From Otis tarda (Eukaryota; Chordata; Aves; Otidiformes; Otididae): a stretch of DNA of 64,000 bases. The DNA lies in NCBI GenBank assembly GCA_026413225.1, contig CM048557.1, positions 22,360,871-22,424,870 of the forward strand, in the 5' to 3' direction. Made by a program: the position numbers and the translations under genes. Below the pieces are notes generated by a model. That model did no database searches and had not been told where the DNA came from. It saw only the letters and a program-made list of their open reading frames with translations. Shown here one piece after another: positions 48,606 to 61,507 of this stretch (within the stretch, counting starts at the first letter, position 1; each line of letters begins with the position of its first letter).

Positions 48606-51600
48606 ACACAAGCCCTCCAGGGTGGGCCAGAAAGAGATCTTCTCCTTTTCAGAGAATTTTTTCTCTTTATTATGAAAAGACTAAACCCCATAAATGATCG
48701 TGTTCTCCGTTCAAGGTGTGAGGCCAAGCAGTGCTGAGCTGTGGCTAGGAAGCAGGTTTATAATCTTCTGTTCGGCTACAGGATAGCTCTGCTTTGGTGT
48801 TGTCCTCCGAAAATGGAAAGACGCTACTACCTTGCTGCCCTGTAAGGACACACTCATTCAGGGTTATAAAGCAAACTGGAAATCTAAAGCCCTCATGAAG
48901 AGACAAAGACTTGGGAAATTTCCATTAACTGTTTTTTTTTCACGGGCTCCAGGAATGTGGTGTGTCACACTGCCAGTTGTAAGGCCTGTGGCATCCCCTA
49001 AGTGTCCTTCTGTAGGGAGATTTGTCCCTGTCTGTGTGAAACCGGGCTGTGGTTCCTGGCTCCTCTTGGCTGTTTAGGTGCCCGTACAGTCTGAGCTGCC
49101 TCCCTCTTCTTGGCCAAAGCCTGTTGGTGAGTCCCCTCAGGTACAGACCTGAGGGTTTTTGTGTTTCTGCCCTCTGGGCTCAATTTTTTGCTACTTCAAC
49201 CAGAATAGCCCGGAAACAGCTGCGTGTAGCATGCATCCGCAGCACTGAGCAGCCCAGGCAGCTCCTCTGTGCCCTGAGCTGGCTGCAGGTGGGGAATCCG
49301 CTCATGGCTGTGTGTGGGCTGGTCCTGAGATATCCTCTGCTTCCATGTTTGTGTCTCATCCTACCTTCCCTGGTAATAAGGCTGTTACCCTCCATGGAGA
49401 GACTCTGAATATAATAACCGTGCCACGACCAGAAGCTGGGCCTAGACCAGCCATTTTACTCCCCTGCCGAAAGGTAAAAACCTAGATTGAGTTCAGATCC
49501 TGATTCAGCAAGATGCCTTAGACTGTGAGGAGTCCTCTGGGCTTCTTCCTGCTCTGGTGCTGGTGTCGATAGGGTTAAACTCAGCTGCTTTATCTTGTTA
49601 GACGCGGACACTGGAAAAACCTTATTTCCTGTCTATACCTTAGGTGGATGAGTGACGCTGCAGAATTATATTGCAGTTGGAATGCATGTGTTGTGTGAAA
49701 TGTACCTTGCAGTGATGATTGCACATACGGAAATAATTCGAGCTTTCTCCCATTTGCTTTGCAAGGTTCATTGTATAACTTGCTTCTACCCCTAACTTTC
49801 TGTTGACAGCAATGGATGAGTGGAGCCAAGCTCTCTGGCCACCTTTTGAAGTCATGGAGTGATCCTACACGAGTGATCAATTGGTTTGCATATAATGTAC
49901 AGTTTGTCAACATTCTACACTTCTGTTTCTCATTTCAGTTTCTCAGATCACCTGAAATTATATGGGAAAGTTGAGAAGAGACAGTTATAGCCACTCAAAT
50001 AGTAAGAGCAATGAAGCCAGTGATGGGCAGGAGGGAGGAAAACTGAGTCCTGAATCTTTTAGGGGGAATCTTCCCCTCTTCTTGCAGTGCCAGATTCAGT
50101 CACAGGCTGTTGGGTATACTGTAACATTTGGTGGGTTGGGTTGTTTTTAATCATCTGCCTGATTGTGAATTTTTTTTTTTAATCTTCATTAGCTTTAGCT
50201 TTGTGATATTATGATAAATTTCAAAGAAAATAATGTTTTCAATCTGGGATTAAAATCTCAGCTTCCTCTAAATCAAAATTTCCCTAACACTAAAGACTGT
50301 AATCTAGAAACTCTCTGTAACAATCAGTAAATAGGCACCTCAGTGTTCTTAGGGGGAGTTTCCGATCTTTTTTATAGTTTAGTATTGTCTAGGACACCTG
50401 ATAAACTTGAAGGCGCAAGAACATTAAATACAGCACAATGGCTTATACAGAACAGGCCACAGTTTCTGGTTTACTCATTTTATCAGTTTAAATCCCATTA
50501 TATTTCCCCTGATTGCTACAGCAGGTACCCATAGGCTACACAGTGCCATCTTAGCCCTTGAGCATAAAAATCACACTGTTTCCATTTTGTACCTAGACCG
50601 TACTGCTTAGGTGCTGGTGCATTATGCAGATTTGGACTGAATTATGTTTTGATTTGATCTGGCCTGCATTGTGCTGCTTGCTGAAATACTGAAAAAGCCT
50701 TTATCAGGTAACAGCCTCAAGTGGCCCGCTCTTCTGTTCTCAGGATCAGCGACCACATTTTATCGTTAAGGTTATTGCTGTTATCACAGGAGCATGGAAA
50801 CCTGCTCATGAACTCCAACTCCGGTCTGCTGGAGCTGTGCAGGCACGGGACAGAGCTGACCGCTGCCCTTAGGAGCCCTCAGCCTGAGCTTAGCGCAGTG
50901 ATGCTCTCTCAGCAGGGCAGCCACTGAACTCCTCTCCAGACTCCTTTGCTGCTGCGTTATGCTCACAGTATAGACAGTACCAGAGAGGAGAGTCTGAAAG
51001 AAACACAGTGATGCCACTTTATAAATGAAACTACCTATACCCGCTGATTCACACTTGGCAATAGTGAGCTTGGCCACTGTGTGCAGTACTTCTGGCCCCC
51101 AGATGATAACTGTGTACAACTTTAGGCATACACCTCTTAACCATCCAATTATACCATTGTTGTACCACATAGGCACATACATTTTTGTTTCTCTGCCCAA
51201 AAGAACAAATATTGCCAATAAAAAACACCTTAAACTTACAAACTTGCATGGAATAGAAACGCTGCAATGGAGATTTTCACCACCTCTGTGCAGATATTAT
51301 GAGCCTCTCTGTTTATTTAGCTTCTGAGACTGTTGATTTGAACTCCAATTAATTTCTGTAAAGACCACAAATCAAGTCTGTCATAACTAGAGAGCATAGT
51401 GCGATATCATTAATGCTTACCTCTGAATGAACCTGAAAAGCAAGGTGATCAATCCAGACATAATTGCCAGTGTCACCAATTAATTGTTCCTGAGCGACCG
51501 AGGGGATCTTCTATCGGCAGCCTGTCAGTCTCAGAAAAAGCAATGCAATGTGGCAGCCCTCAGGTGGGATGAAAAAAAAAAGCCTTTTGAGCAAATGCCA

Positions 51601-52816
51601 GTTATTAGCAGTAGGTTGTTCTTTCGGTGTTCTCCTGCACATCCCTAATTTCACCACAACCAGATGGAGATGTCCTGTGCAGTCTGTACCTTCCTCGGTA
51701 AGGCCAGTATCAACCAGTCTTGGCTAAGCCCTACTTCAGCCATGTACTTAGAGTAAAGCATGAGCTTAAGTCCCTCTGAATTAAAAATTAGTCAGATACT
51801 TAAGGGCTTTATTTAAAAATTACCCCCCAAGCCCCCATCCTTGCTCAGTTCTTAATCACGTAAGTTGCATGGGAAGGCAAATTACATCAAAGCAGCATCT
51901 GGGTTGCTAGAAAATTAACACATGAAGAACACAGCATATTATTTGTAGAAAACTTTTAAATATTTTAGACACTTTTTAGAATGAGAGCTGGCCCTAGTAA
52001 CCACGCAGTTAATTCCAGCTAATTGGAGTTGCTTTCAGCATTGATCTCTGTGAGTCCCTGTGTCTCCATCTGTACAATGGAACCAAAAGCATAAATGGCT
52101 TTTTAGGAAAGTGGTTTCACAGTAACATGTGTTACTCTCTGTAAGCTTTTGGGTTGTTTTTGCATTTAATATTTTTCCATCCTTCCATCTGTTGAACACA
52201 AATCATTTGTGCCCAAGGCTTACAGAGTGAAGGTCACTTTTTCATAACATGAGTGTTTAAAAAGCCCTCAGATTATGTCATGTGGCTCCAGTTTAAATGT
52301 AGTTCCCAGCTAATTAGTCTGGTAAAGTATATATATTTGCAAACAAAGAATAACTATAGTATTATCCCAGTGGAGATCAGCAAAGGAATCTGGGGAATGC
52401 AAATGTTGATAATTGTAGTTCCTGTGCTAAAGTTAGCTGGAGCAGACAGACGGCTGCCCTTAAGCAGACCTCTCTTGGTGCCAAGAGCGTTACACATGGG
52501 ACAAAAGGCAGTAGATCCAATTGCAAGATGAAAGGCCAGATTCTGATGTCCCACCTCATTTTATTCCTCAGTTAAAGTAATCACGAGGCATTCCCAAAGA
52601 AAGACCAGGAAGATTCCCAGGACCCTTAGGTAGATGGAGACCAGGATATTTCATTTAATCTCTGAGAGGGGACTGTAATTCTTCTTTCCTTTTTTCCTTC
52701 ATTTCTTTTTTTTAACCTGTGCCTGAGTTGCAAACTGCCCAGTACCACCAAGGTAATTCTGCCTGATTGTGCAGGTATTCCTGTGTGCACATTTAGGTGC
52801 CTTTGGTATCTTGAAG

Positions 52817-52841
52817 AACTATGTGTTTTTAACACATAGTT
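52817..52841. repeat. Perfect 11-bp hairpin
   Basis: AACTATGTGTT, a TTT loop, then AACACATAGTT. The arms are perfect complements, with a possible G-T and two A-T pairs extending outwards. Confidence 0.9.
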
Positions 52842-53170
52842 TTTGGGGGAAGTAAAAGATAACCTTGTTTCTCTTTGAAAACAAACAAACACCACTATGG
52901 TCACCACCTCAGCCCTGAGGATAGCTACAGTTTTGGCTTTGTTTGCATTGAGCTTTTACTTCATAACATAGATTTTACAAAGCATAGGATGATCTGCCTG
53001 TTCCAGATGACAAACAGTACTGTGCCACTTCAGCTAGACTGTGTTTTCAGAAGGATGGAAAAGGCCCAACTATTAGCAACATCAGCATTCTTTTTAGTGG
53101 ACTTACATACTCTTGAGGGTAAAACAAGCTTTTTCACAGAAATGATTTTAAAAAAATATGAATCCTGGGG

Positions 53171-53172
53171 CT

Positions 53173-53204
<32 letters not shown>

Positions 53205-53207
53205 TTC
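53171..53207. repeat. Pyrimidine tract (CTTTT units, then T20)
   Basis: Several C(T)4-5 units followed by about 20 T. A low-complexity, slippage-prone tract. Confidence 0.9.
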
Positions 53208-55657
53208 TGGCTCTGCGTTGAGAACCTGTGTGCTGCTGGTAGCTGCAGGCTGGTCATCCAGAGGTGCCAGGTCTCAGCTTGCTTTTCTCTCTGAATTCAC
53301 CAGGCACTTTCTCTGACACTACTGCAAAGTCAAAGATTCATCTCTACAGGGAGGCAATGAAAGAAGCATGCCAGCGGTCAATCTTAATGACAGAGGTAGA
53401 AAAAAGGAGAAATATTGCTTGAATAGACCCAGAAACAAGCTTTCAATGTGGCTTAAGCACTGCTGCCCCCATCACAGCCAGTGTCACTTGGCTTTTGCTC
53501 TTGCGGTCTGAGCATAGACATGGGCATCTCCAAGAGCAAGAGGTTTATCAAAACCTGATACTCCTTAATAATCTATTTTCTCAGAAGGCAGCATGTTGTA
53601 CATGGACTTTGTATCGTCTTCCCTATAGCAGAGGAAGAGAGGATCTCGAACACACGCCAGTGCAGCTGGAGCAACCCCACTGGTGTTGATAGCACATGAG
53701 GAATTCACCATGAGCTCAGTGCCCTTGGGTGAAGCTCTGAATCTGAGCTTGTAGTGCTGCAGCACTTGCTTGAGCCTGTACTTGTGCTCCCAGGCATTCA
53801 TCTGCCTCCCCTCCTCTCTTTCCCCTCCTTGCCAGGCTTCGGGTATAACCGCAATAGGAACTGACACTCTCCCGATGGCCACATCACATCTCTTTAAGGC
53901 ACTGCAAGCTGAGCACTGGCCGAGAGGGCTCCCCTGGCTGACAGCCTTCACCCCCTTCTTTCACTAAGCCTTAAATAATGACATTTTCTGGCAAAACAGA
54001 GCAGTTCAAGGCTGTACAACACTCCTTATTTTCTCTCCCTAGAAGGCGTTTCATCAGACAGCTTTCTGGGGAGGTTGATTTAATTATACAAATGTAAGGT
54101 GCCTCTCATCACTCGATACCTCTCTAGCCCTTTATGTATAAAGTCATACTCAAAGCAGGGAAATAATGGGAACAGACGTGTGCATGTGTAACATCCCCTT
54201 TGCTGCACGTCAGAGAGCACTGTGGTGCGGTGGTGCTTCACACACCGGTTCCTGTAGAGTGAGCTGGCAGGAGGGTGGCATGGATAAAGGCTGCTGTTGC
54301 TCCTTCCTCTGCGTGGTTTGCAATTTCTGGTGACTTTCTGCGCATTTGCAGTGAAGGTGAAGATAGCTGGGTTTCTAAGGCTGTGAAACAGAGGGGTGAA
54401 CATGGGCTGATGGAGAAATGTTCAAAAGCAACCAAAAGTGACAACTCTTTACCCAAAAGCACAGCTGAGCCCTATTTGTACCCTGGTGTGCCACAGGGGG
54501 AGAGGATATAGCTCAGGCACTGGCTCAGCAGACATCTCCCCTCAGTGCCCAGTGTGCTACAGAGAGCGGTATGGGGAGATCACAGACTTCCCGGGGACTC
54601 ATCTTCCCTGACGTCAACCACTGCTCTATAGCAGGAGGCAGGGACAGTTTTGCAGTTTTGCTTCCCAGCTCCTCACAGCCCAACAACTTTCATCCCAAGT
54701 AGACCAAGAGGTCAGCTGGGGTGGCATCCTGCCAGCAGGACCCGTAGCTCCAGTTGCTTTGAAGGAAGATGCAGCTTCCTCAAGGGGACATTTTTCCTGC
54801 CCCTGGCTTGTGGTCAGCTTGAATCCTGAGAGCTGATGAACCTTGTAATTTTATCTCTGCTGGCAGAGCTGCAGATACTGTTCTGAATCACCTCAGTGCC
54901 GGATCTTTGTTTAAATTTTGCCTGCATGCTTTACCTCCCTAATAGCTGTTGTCTCTCACAGGTCACAGAAATCATCTGCTACAGTGATACTCAACCTGTG
55001 CCTCCAGTGCATCCCGTGCAGCCTGGCAGTAGCTCCCCTCGCATCTGCTGCTTGCGAGGCAGGCAGAAAGCTGATCACAGGAGGCTGTGGGAGAGAACAA
55101 CGCCAGGCAGAGCAGTCACGCTTGCCTCCGCTTCTGTTACAGCCAAGAAGGAAGAGAAACATGCTCCTTCCCCTCAGGCAGCCAGAGAAAAAAGAAACCA
55201 CAGAGGACCACAAAACCATCACAGGACAACATCTGCGAACGCCGCGCAGTGCCTCTAGCGGGCCAGGACACAAGCGCGTGAAGATAACCCTGTGTGGCAA
55301 CTCTGCATCAGTTGTTCTGTGGTTTGCTTTCACATGAGAGGAATTAAATGGAAGCTGACACAAGATCAGAGCCAACAGAATTATGTTTTCAAAGGCAGAA
55401 AACCCCCACAGAACATCTCGCAAACATGTCCCTTCTCACACAGCTCCCACCCCACGTGCTCTCCATCAGGCAAGGAGTGCCTGAAAGCAGCCGTGATGCA
55501 CCTGAGGCGGCCAGTTCTGTTAAACAAAGCTTTTTTTAAAGGGAGTATGAGAGCCCAGCTGGGGAAGGCTTTTCTTAGGCTGTGATTTTTCAGGTCCTCT
55601 ATTTCTCTTTAAAGTCTCATTATAAAAAAAAAAGTCAGAGTTTTTATTTCTCTTTAG

Positions 55658-55768
55658 AGCCTTCTCAGTTTAAAATAAGCCTTCAGCCTGATGCTAGCAA
55701 GAAGCAGGCCAGACCAGTAGCTGATGAAATCCAGAGGAATGTGCTTTCCCAGCCTATAGCCATTACAG
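55658..55768 (+). other. Exon-like open segment, first of a possible chain
   Basis: A T-rich acceptor (tttttatttctctttag) precedes 111 bases ending CATTACAG before GTATGT, a near-consensus donor. The open frame enters in phase 1 and leaves in phase 1, so the segment is an exact multiple of three. The peptide includes QFKISLQPDASKKQARPVAD and IQRNVLSQPIAIT. Its exit phase fits the next candidate at 57953-58047. The family is not recognised. Two good splice sites, length symmetry and phase match make this the best exon-like case in the window, but no homology supports it. Confidence 0.27.
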
Positions 55769-57952
55769 GTATGTGATTGTTTCTCTTGGAGAAATCTGTA
55801 AACTAAATCTTGGACACAGTTTTCTGAGGGCTGATGGATCATGCGTTTCTACAATTTGCAAGACTTGAGAAAGATACAAGTGGGGATTATCTATTGTTCT
55901 GAAGGTTAAATGTAGAGGTAGTATAAGCAAATACACCTTCTTAAAATAAACTTTTCTTGCTGTAGCCTTAACTGCTCGTGAGGGAAAAAAGTAAAAAGTA
56001 ATACAGAAAGCTGACCACTTCTCTTCTGGCAGCCGTATTTCTACAAGCCGACAGCAAGAAAACTAAACACCTGTCTTTAATAGCTTGCTCACAAGTACCT
56101 TAATTAGTCCTCCAGGCTTGTGCTTATCTGCCTGAATTTGTAGCCAAGGGAAGGGGATGCATCTCTTCACCTGTCCTTTTGGTGCCCAGTCACTTAATGC
56201 TTAAGCACTTCTATGTGCATTAGGTGACTTAAAACACTCCCTGGCATCTGTAGCATTGTGCCTGTGTTAGAGCAGCTTCTCATCACAGCTGAAAGAGCTC
56301 AGCTCTCAAATTTTTTATTGAATATAACTTTACCTGCTGTTAGAGGGGTTAAATTGTAATATGGTCTGGTACAACCAGTGGCGGAGAGAAGAGGTGGAGC
56401 CTGACTAGGCTCCTGCTCTTGGTTGGTGTCTGCTTTCCAGGACACATTCAAACTGCATCCAAAGGATGCCAGGCACCTCTGGAAGCTCTCCAAAGGCTTG
56501 CGGCAGCTTGTGTCACAACTGTAATTCAGCAAAAGCCAGGCTGCAGAGCATGCACATCTCCCTGGTGAAGAAACTCACAATGTTTCAGCCTTTCTCAAGG
56601 CTAAAAAAAAAAGTTTAATAGTTGCTTCTGCAAAGCTGAGACAGAGGAGGGCCTGAGAGGGAGGCAGGTTAAAGCAATATTAAATATCAGGTCCTGCTCT
56701 TGGAAAGTTGAAATGACGTTTGGACCCACAACAAAAAAGAAGTGATGATGCCAGAGGTGTCCAAAGGAAAACCTTTGGTCTTTAACATCAGCGCTCAGTG
56801 GCTGCTGTGCTCCTGGGTTACCTGGTTGTAGTCCAAAATGTGGTTTGGGGTTTGCTTTTGTTTCTTTGTTTGCTTTCTCCCTACAAAGCTGTCTACCCAT
56901 GAACAGTTATCTCCAGTGGACTGGCTGAGAAAGAGACCCTGGTTTCAGGGAGGCAGCGCCGACGGATGGGGCAATGTGTTTCAGCTCCAGGACAGGATTT
57001 CAGGGCCTCAGCAGCTGGTTGAGTGCCTAAGCCAGGCTAAAACACCCACTCAAGCTGGGGGGAGCAGGAGTGGGATCCTGCCTGGGATCATGTGCATGCC
57101 CAACTCCTGCTGTTCCCAGAGTTGCCACGTATTTAATCCTCTGTGGGCTGAGACTTGAAAAGATTGCGTTTGACCTCCTCTGAAGGGGAAACGTTCCTGA
57201 CAGGGTACAACGGAAGCAAAATCAAGTTCAAAGAAACACAGGAATGTGGCTTGCTGGATTTGGGATTAGACTGCCTGGATTTATAAGGATGTATCCCACC
57301 CTCCTGTTTGATCATTACCATGTTGCGATGAGTGGTGAAAAGCACCTGGCTGTGGTCACCCTTTTCTTCTGCAGCATGGTGGGAGGCTCCAGCAGCGCGT
57401 CGGGAGGCTCCACAGACTGCAGCAGAAGCGATCGCAGCCTTTTCAGCCTGGACCCAGCAGTTTAAATGCAAATACTGTTGCTTTAAAACTTTTAAATTCC
57501 CTTATACTTTTGGAAAGTCTGAATTTGAATGTTGTGCTTCAAGCCCCTGATGGTTGCTTCAGTGGTCTGAGTGAGCTTAAACAACAACAACAACAAAGAA
57601 CCAGATTTAAAAGAGCAGCGGTACTGAGCAGACATTGTACACAGTGGGTGGCTTTGTCTTTTCTGTACAACCAAATGTTGGAACTGCAGGCAAAAATATT
57701 TTTCTCTGTACAGTACATGAAAAGGCCATGTGGAGTCACGGCTTCTCCTTGCTCCTTCTCTATTCTGCAGCTCTTGGGGGGGGGAAACTCCCTCCACACA
57801 CAGATGCCCCAGCTCAGGCCATTGAGAGAGAGTGTCCCCTCAGAATATTATCTCCCTGCCACAAAATTGCATTGTTAACTAATACCAGCTGAAATCTTTC
57901 CACAGGGAAGTAAATAAATAAAGGCCTTTTTTCCCCCTCAATTTTTTTTCAG
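55769..57952. other. Unannotated unique DNA
   Basis: Nothing recognised apart from an (ACA)n-type run at 57581-57597 and a small CpG-rich patch near 57395-57440. If the neighbouring exon-like segments are real, this would be their intron. Confidence 0.4.
57581..57597. repeat. Short (CAA)n microsatellite
   Basis: Five perfect copies of CAA/ACA. Confidence 0.85.
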
Positions 57953-58047
57953 AAAAACCACCCACGATGTGTTTGAGGGGAAAAAAAAAGAAAAAAGGTT
58001 CCTCCAAATCCAAAGAAACGGAAAATGATGAAATCCTCCCCGTTGAG
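57953..58047 (+). other. Exon-like open segment, second of a possible chain
   Basis: A very strong acceptor (ttttttccccctcaattttttttcag) precedes 95 bases ending GTTGAG before GTATAT. Read in the phase left by 55658-55768, the frame is open and gives a lysine-rich peptide (RGKKKKKGSSKSKETENDE) with an acidic end, leaving phase 0. Another acceptor (ctgtttaatatttgcag) ends at 58215, and the frame after it is again open in the required phase for about 100 codons, to a stop at 58525-58527. The alternative is a chance alignment of A-rich sequence. No family recognised. Confidence 0.23.
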
Positions 58048-61000
58048 GTATATTGCAAAGAAGGGCTTTGTCTCCCAGCTTTAGAAAAGGCAGCATCTTT
58101 CTTTAGACCAGGTCTGGCTCCTTGTGGCAGAGGGGTTACGGCAAGGAACAAGGGGGTGAAAGCAAAGCCGCCAGGCAGCCCAAACCGGCTCCAAAGCCCT
58201 GTTTAATATTTGCAGCCGGGTCCTGCGGGGCACCACTGTGTGTGGCCCTGGAGAGAGGCGCCAGCAGATGGTTCCTGTCCCCCAGAGCCAGCAGCAAAGC
58301 AGCAAAACATCCCAGAGGAAGCAAAAAAATCCTCTGTATTTCTAAGTGGGGAAACTGAGGCATGGAGCAGCAGTCACTGCAGAAATGTCAGAAATAAATC
58401 CTCTGCCTCCACGGGCGAGGAGATGGGGAGCACAGCCATGTGTGGGGGCAGGCTGTGGGGAAGCAGCAGCACCATTGCCCTGTGCCTGGGTCTTGCTACC
58501 AGGGAGCAAGCAGCTGGGAGGTGTTAGGGTTCAGTCCTCGTGCCTCAGGCCCAGACGTGGCCCCCATGGTTTCTCCGAGTCCACCGCAACCTCTTTGCTG
58601 GTGACTGTGGAAAGGCTGGGTCCCCAACATGTGCAGGGAGGTGGAAGAGGGTCGAGACCTGGTGCTTGAGCTTCCAGAACCCACACCACGTGTGGACCAC
58701 AGAGTATATTCTTCTCTGTGTTGCTCCCCACCATCACGCTGGTGTCTCCTCTGTCAGTCTCACTGGCAAGACCCTGAGAAAAGGGCAAGGCAGAAAGTGT
58801 AGCTGAGCACTTATCCTGTCCAATTAAAAAAAGAAATAATCCTTTGGACTCCTCAGGGCTGAAAGAAGCAGGGACATGTGAGGTGTGCTAGTGTGTCCTG
58901 GTGGATCTTTAGTGGGAGAGAGGAAAAGCAATAAGGCCTTCAGCTGCTCGGCTGAAGGCAGGGAAGCGAAGTGAGGGGTGCCGCTGTTGCTGCTGATGGA
59001 GGTACGGCCATGCAGGAGTGATAAAAGCACTGGGAGAGCAGGGCGGTGGAACCAGCAGAGTCAGGAGAGGGTAGCTGTACTGACAATCAGAGTGCTGCTC
59101 TGATGGATACCAGCTCCCTCTGGTGTGCTGGGACTCCTTTCATTTCTAAAGTTGCAGTCATCAGTCACCAAACCTGAGGGCATCTCATCTCCGATACTGA
59201 TTTCCTGCCCTGGCTGCTGATCCAGGCCATAATCACTTTGTTTTTTTCCCAGGGCGAGGGAAGAAGTAGACTGGGAATGACTGAAGAGCTGGGGTCAAAT
59301 GAGGAAGAAGTATGATTCCCCAAGGATAAACATTTCTCGGTTAATGAAGTGTGAAGCCAAACCGCAGGGAGGGGATGAGGACCAGCAAGCCACCGACCAG
59401 TATTCATTAAACCTCCACATACTCTGAAATACAATGAGGGCCACAGCCATCCTGGCCAGGAGCCACGGTGTGGGGCAGAGGGACCGACTCGGTGTGGTGA
59501 GATAATCGGAGGCATCAGGGTCATGCATCTGGCCATTTCTTGTGTTCCCATGCTCCTGTTAATTTCTCTCCCACTTTAAGAAGTGGCGAAGTGGGAGAAA
59601 AGGTGGCACAGATGCTTTTTCCTGGTGGGAATTGCACTGCTTCTTTAGCTTGTTGTACATAGTGTCACAGGGTGGGAGGGATGAAATCCCAAAGCCATAA
59701 ACCCCACTGGCGGGCGGCTGAGCACGTGGGGAAGAGGGGAGCTGGCAGGCAGCTCCTGCCCGGTGTCTGTCAGGTCCAGGGTGCCTTCGTGGCTGCTGTG
59801 GCGGGGGTCTGACAGCCACATTTATCACATGCTAGGGCCCAAAAGAAAAATGTGCTACTCATTTTATGGTGAGGAGTAGCCTGTTGATCAGCACTGCGCT
59901 CTGTAAATGTTGTGTCCCTCTCCTAACAGAGAGATCAGCAGTAACCAGTCTTAGTCTTTTTGGAGGTAGAGTAAATAATGAGATTCATTTCCTTTCTTTT
60001 TTTTTTTTTTTTTTGATACCCTTGTCAGCACCAAAGTATATAAAACACACTGTAAGCAAAAGCCCTCATGTTACCCAAGAAAAGATATTCATTTAGGGAG
60101 CTGCCTCATGACAGCAGGTTGTTAGCATCTGTGTTTACTGCTGGCTGGTTCTTTGCAGGCACAGAGGCCTACAGTAGGTCATGGCCACGGGCAAATCACT
60201 TGAGCTCCACAGAAAAGCTTTTTTTCATAAATAAACAGCATTTTCAGATAATTTAAGTCAGTAGGAACTTACCACCCTCCCTGAAACGTGGAGGCTGCTG
60301 GGTGTCGAGCCAAGGGCATTACTGGAGTGGCAGCAGGAACCCAGAGCACCCTGTACAAGCTGGGACTCCACATTCCAAGCTCCTGTCCAGGCCATTGCAC
60401 CCTGGGGCCAACCTGAAAACCTGCTGACCGCTGTGGTGTAAAGACACATCCTGGGGTTTGCCTGGCCTGTGCCAGTGTAAGCCTTCCTCCACCACCACTG
60501 CAGCTCCAGAGGGAACAGCCTGGAGCTGAGCAGGATCTGGGGAGCAGAGCAGACCTGGCACCTTTGGAAGCTCAACACTGTCAAACTCTGACCACTGAAA
60601 ACCAAAGCTCCTCAGACTGGTAATGAGCTTTGGCAATGTGATCGCTATACTCGAAGTCGGAGCAGAGCGATGTCCCAGATGGGATTTCAAGCGCACACCC
60701 TGGGGGAGCGTTTGCAGAAGGCGATAAACAAGCCTGAGGAGGGAGGTCAGAGAGTTGTTTCCTTGTCTTATGTTTTTTAATGCAACTCAGCCCTCAGAGA
60801 GCGAGGGACCCATGCCTGACAGTCACTTTTTGCTATGTCCTGTGAAAGAGGCAGCGAGTCTTTCTGAAACTGCAGGGTGGACTTGGGTGATGGCTCTGTG
60901 GTTGCCACAAGTGTCACCTTGGGTTAGACTCGTGCCTGCATTTGGACTTCCCCACTAACCTGTCGAATCCACTGAGATACCAGCCTGCTCCCACCTCCCA

Positions 61001-61489
61001 TCTAGCCTTTGTACTGATCCGGTGGCTTTCCCAGCGTATCTAGGGGAGTGGGGTTCGGTGCATCCCGGGATGATACTGCCTGCGGACTCCTGCTGCTCCC
61101 AGGCTGGGAGAGCCGTGGTGCTGCTCACAGGTGAGGGGGATGATGTGGTCCTGCAAGACCAGGGTGAGCAATGGGGAGTTACAAGGATACCAAGGAGCTA
61201 CCAAGGCGTACGTACAGCAAAAACCACATCCCTTTTGGGTAGGAGTGAAGCAGGAGCATCCTGCCAAGCTAATCCTGCCTCCTGCAGGCAGAAGGGCTGT
61301 GTGGTACAACGTTTCATAGGGGCAGCTGTCAGCTTACAAGAGGGCTGGAGAAGTCATGGGCAACCCTAAAGGACGCAGAGTAAACCCTTCACATGCCTCT
61401 CTGTTCTGGATCTTTTGGGAATATACATAAGGGATATACATGTGGGAATAGACATACGAAATAATACATAAAGCAACAGACAGCTCCCT
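58048..61489. other. Unannotated unique DNA
   Basis: No gene, RNA or dispersed repeat recognised. The plus-strand frame from 58216 to 58527 could be a third segment of the chain above. A T18 tract lies near 59997-60015. Confidence 0.4.
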
Positions 61490-61507
61490 CCCCCCCCCCC
61501 AAAAAAA
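61490..61507. repeat. C11-A7 homopolymer pair
   Basis: Eleven C directly followed by seven A. The lengths are unreliable because such tracts are error-prone in sequencing. Confidence 0.85.

Larger units (their letters stand above)
48606..55657. other. Unannotated unique DNA
   Basis: No gene, RNA or dispersed repeat recognised. It holds the perfect hairpin at 52817-52841 and the pyrimidine tract at 53171-53207. Open frames around 54896-55423 overlap on both strands and lack motifs. Confidence 0.45.

Noticed and set aside
48383-48697. Plus-strand frame of 104 codons
   Set aside because: Antisense of the CR1 ORF2 remnant.
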